From Phycisphaerales bacterium (GTDB lineage Bacteria > Planctomycetota > Phycisphaerae > Phycisphaerales > SM1A02): 5,587 nucleotides of DNA. The stretch is taken from contig SLDM01000294.1 in NCBI GenBank assembly GCA_007125255.1, positions 1 to 5,587 on the forward strand, read 5' to 3'. Positions 4,306 through 5,587 of the stretch are shown in pieces. Positions within the stretch are counted from its first letter, which is position 1; each line of letters begins with the position of its first letter. The position numbers were made by a program, and so were the translations under genes. Under the pieces are notes generated by a model that was not told the origin of the DNA, did no database searches, and saw only the letters and a program-made list of their open reading frames with translations.

Positions 4306-5586
4306 CCTCTCAAGCATCTCCCGCGCTCTCAGCCGATCAAAGTGCAGAACGATGCCGCGCGGATGACCCCCGAGGGGGCGTCCGAGCGAGGCGTGCCACT
4401 CCGGCTCGAAGCGCTCGATGAGAACCGCCCGCCGTTCGACCGCCGCCCGCCACTCGCCGCGCGGCCGGGAAGTCAAGGCGCGGCGGGTGGCGGGAGAGCC
4501 GTGCCGCAGCAGCATCGCCGCGATGTGGGGATCGAAGTCCTCGTGCTGGGCGGTGAGAAGCCGATGGCAGAGTTCCCGGCCGTGCTCGCGCGACGCCTCG
4601 TGCATCAGGTTCGCCGCGCATTCGGCGGTGCGCCGGACCTGGGGATCCTCGCTGACCTCGGCGACTCGGCGAACCAGCTCCCGGTGACGGTCGATCAGCA
4701 CGGCGAGCACGAGGCCGGCGATCTGCCGGGCGGGATCGAGGTCGCGCAGCCAGCCTTCGGCCGTGGCGATCGCCTCCTCTTCGGGGAGCGCTCTCTCGGC
4801 AAGCAGTGCGGCCAGGTACATTCCGGCGTCGAATTCGATGAACGGCAGTTCCAGAATCGCCCGGATGCGTTCGGTCTCCACGGCACCGTCCTGATCGTGC
4901 AGCCGCCACGCCGCCAGCCGGCGTCGCCACGCCGGCTCCGCATCGTCGGCCAGGATCTGCTCCGACCGCGCCCGCTCGCGCTTCGAGTCCCGCGCATCGA
5001 GGGCGTAGCGGGCCCCGGGATCGCGGCGCTCCGACATCTGAACCAGGAACCGGTGGGCTTCTTCCCCTTCCACAAACCGGTAGAGATAGGCAAACGGCGG
5101 TCCGACCTCCACCGACCAGAGCCGCTGCACCTGCCGGAGAAGTCGCTCCGGTTCATCGTGGGCGCGGATCACCTGAACCAACCACCCTTCCAGCTCTTCC
5201 AGGGGCATCGCGTTGATCTCTTCATCGTCCAGCTCCTCCGGTTCCACCGGGGGGACCGCCCAACTCAGCAGCAGCCGCTGCATGCGCCGCAGCTCAGAAT
5301 CATCGCTTCCGATGGACAGGTCCCTGAGCCTGGAAGCTCCCGCCCGACCGGCCCAGCCGGCGGCAACCTCCAGCGCCGCGGCGCGGATGTGGTGCGCTTC
5401 GGCGCCGAGCAGTTCGTTCAGGAGGGGGATCACCCGATCGGCGGGAACCTCCCGCGGAAGGTCGCGCAGAGACTCGACGACGAACTCCAGGTTCTCCGGA
5501 TCATCGCTGCGGAGACGGTAGGTGAGTTCCCGGAGCAGGAGCGGCCAGGGCGTCTGCTGCCAGTCCCAGAGCCGGAGCGTGCGCAT
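4282..5586 (-). CDS. Alpha-helical HEAT-like repeat protein, possibly 5'-truncated by the window edge
   Basis: The frame encodes 434 residues, nearly all predicted helical, with no signal peptide or membrane segment in the visible part. Helix pairs typical of HEAT/armadillo-like solenoids are seen at about residues 31-80 (NLEFVVESLRDLP, then HHIRAAALEVAAGWAG), 286-330 (RQIAGLVLAVLIDRHRELV, then DPQVRRTAECAANLMHEA) and 350-372 (DPHIAAMLLRHGSPATRRAL). An acidic segment, PEELDDEEINAMPLEELEG, lies at 116-134. Such proteins are usually scaffolds for protein-protein contacts. No partner or catalytic motif can be named. ATG 5586 is one base from the right edge, so the real start may lie outside and the protein may be longer. 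The C-terminal residues are encoded by an octamer repeat, so the natural end may have been altered by slippage. The zinc-ribbon gene follows on the same strand. Confidence 0.75.
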   Translation of the reverse strand: MRTLRLWDWQQTPWPLLLRELTYRLRSDDPENLEFVVESLRDLPREVPADRVIPLLNELLGAEAHHIRAAALEVAAGWAGRAGASRLRDLSIGSDDSELRRMQRLLLSWAVPPVEPEELDDEEINAMPLEELEGWLVQVIRAHDEPERLLRQVQRLWSVEVGPPFAYLYRFVEGEEAHRFLVQMSERRDPGARYALDARDSKRERARSEQILADDAEPAWRRRLAAWRLHDQDGAVETERIRAILELPFIEFDAGMYLAALLAERALPEEEAIATAEGWLRDLDPARQIAGLVLAVLIDRHRELVRRVAEVSEDPQVRRTAECAANLMHEASREHGRELCHRLLTAQHEDFDPHIAAMLLRHGSPATRRALTSRPRGEWRAAVERRAVLIERFEPEWHASLGRPLGGHPRGIVLHFDRLRAREMLERTSNEVTQ

Positions 5587-5587
5587 C

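Noticed and set aside
4337..4930. 197-residue and neighbouring 153-residue frames overlapping the HEAT-like gene
   Set aside because: Arg/Ala/Gly-rich shadow translations; the HEAT-like frame has the coherent helical pattern and covers the whole region.

Overview
The window is GC-rich throughout, with GC-ending codons, long antisense shadow ORFs and sparse Shine-Dalgarno signals. The first complete gene encodes a P-loop ATPase with a central membrane hairpin. Its N-terminal region resembles proteins I recall from Planctomycetota, so a planctomycete is my best guess. This rests on style and recollection, because no rRNA or marker gene is present. The region looks chromosomal: I see no tRNA, rRNA, CRISPR array, transposase, integrase or phage gene.

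Layout, left to right. The 3' end of an unrecognised + strand gene (to 97) is followed by a 33-nt pure pyrimidine tract and a 519-residue KAP-like membrane ATPase (158-1717, +). This gene converges with a lysine 6-dehydrogenase/saccharopine-dehydrogenase family enzyme (1745-2926, -). A 116-bp divergent region with an inverted repeat separates that enzyme from a small DCC-family (DUF393) thiol-disulfide oxidoreductase (3043-3501, +). This in turn converges, with only 11 bp between stops, on a zinc-ribbon plus four-TM protein (about 3513-4097, -). Upstream of it on the same strand is a long alpha-helical HEAT-like protein (4282-5586, -) that reaches the right edge and may continue beyond it.

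The genes do not form an obvious pathway. Strands alternate, and only two same-strand pairs could be co-transcribed: the partial gene with the ATPase, and the HEAT-like gene with the zinc-ribbon gene. The LysDH-like enzyme points to lysine or related amino-acid metabolism. The DCC protein points to thiol redox chemistry. The ATPase and zinc-ribbon proteins are membrane proteins of unknown role.

The most distinctive signals are small-scale repeats. Two adjacent genes each carry a 12-nt-period (4-residue) tandem expansion. An octamer repeat forms the 3' end of the HEAT-like gene and supplies stop codons in all three frames. A 14-bp perfect palindrome lies just upstream of the preferred start of the zinc-ribbon gene. 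I did not find convincing evidence of a novel multi-gene system. The ATPase is the best candidate for an under-described protein.
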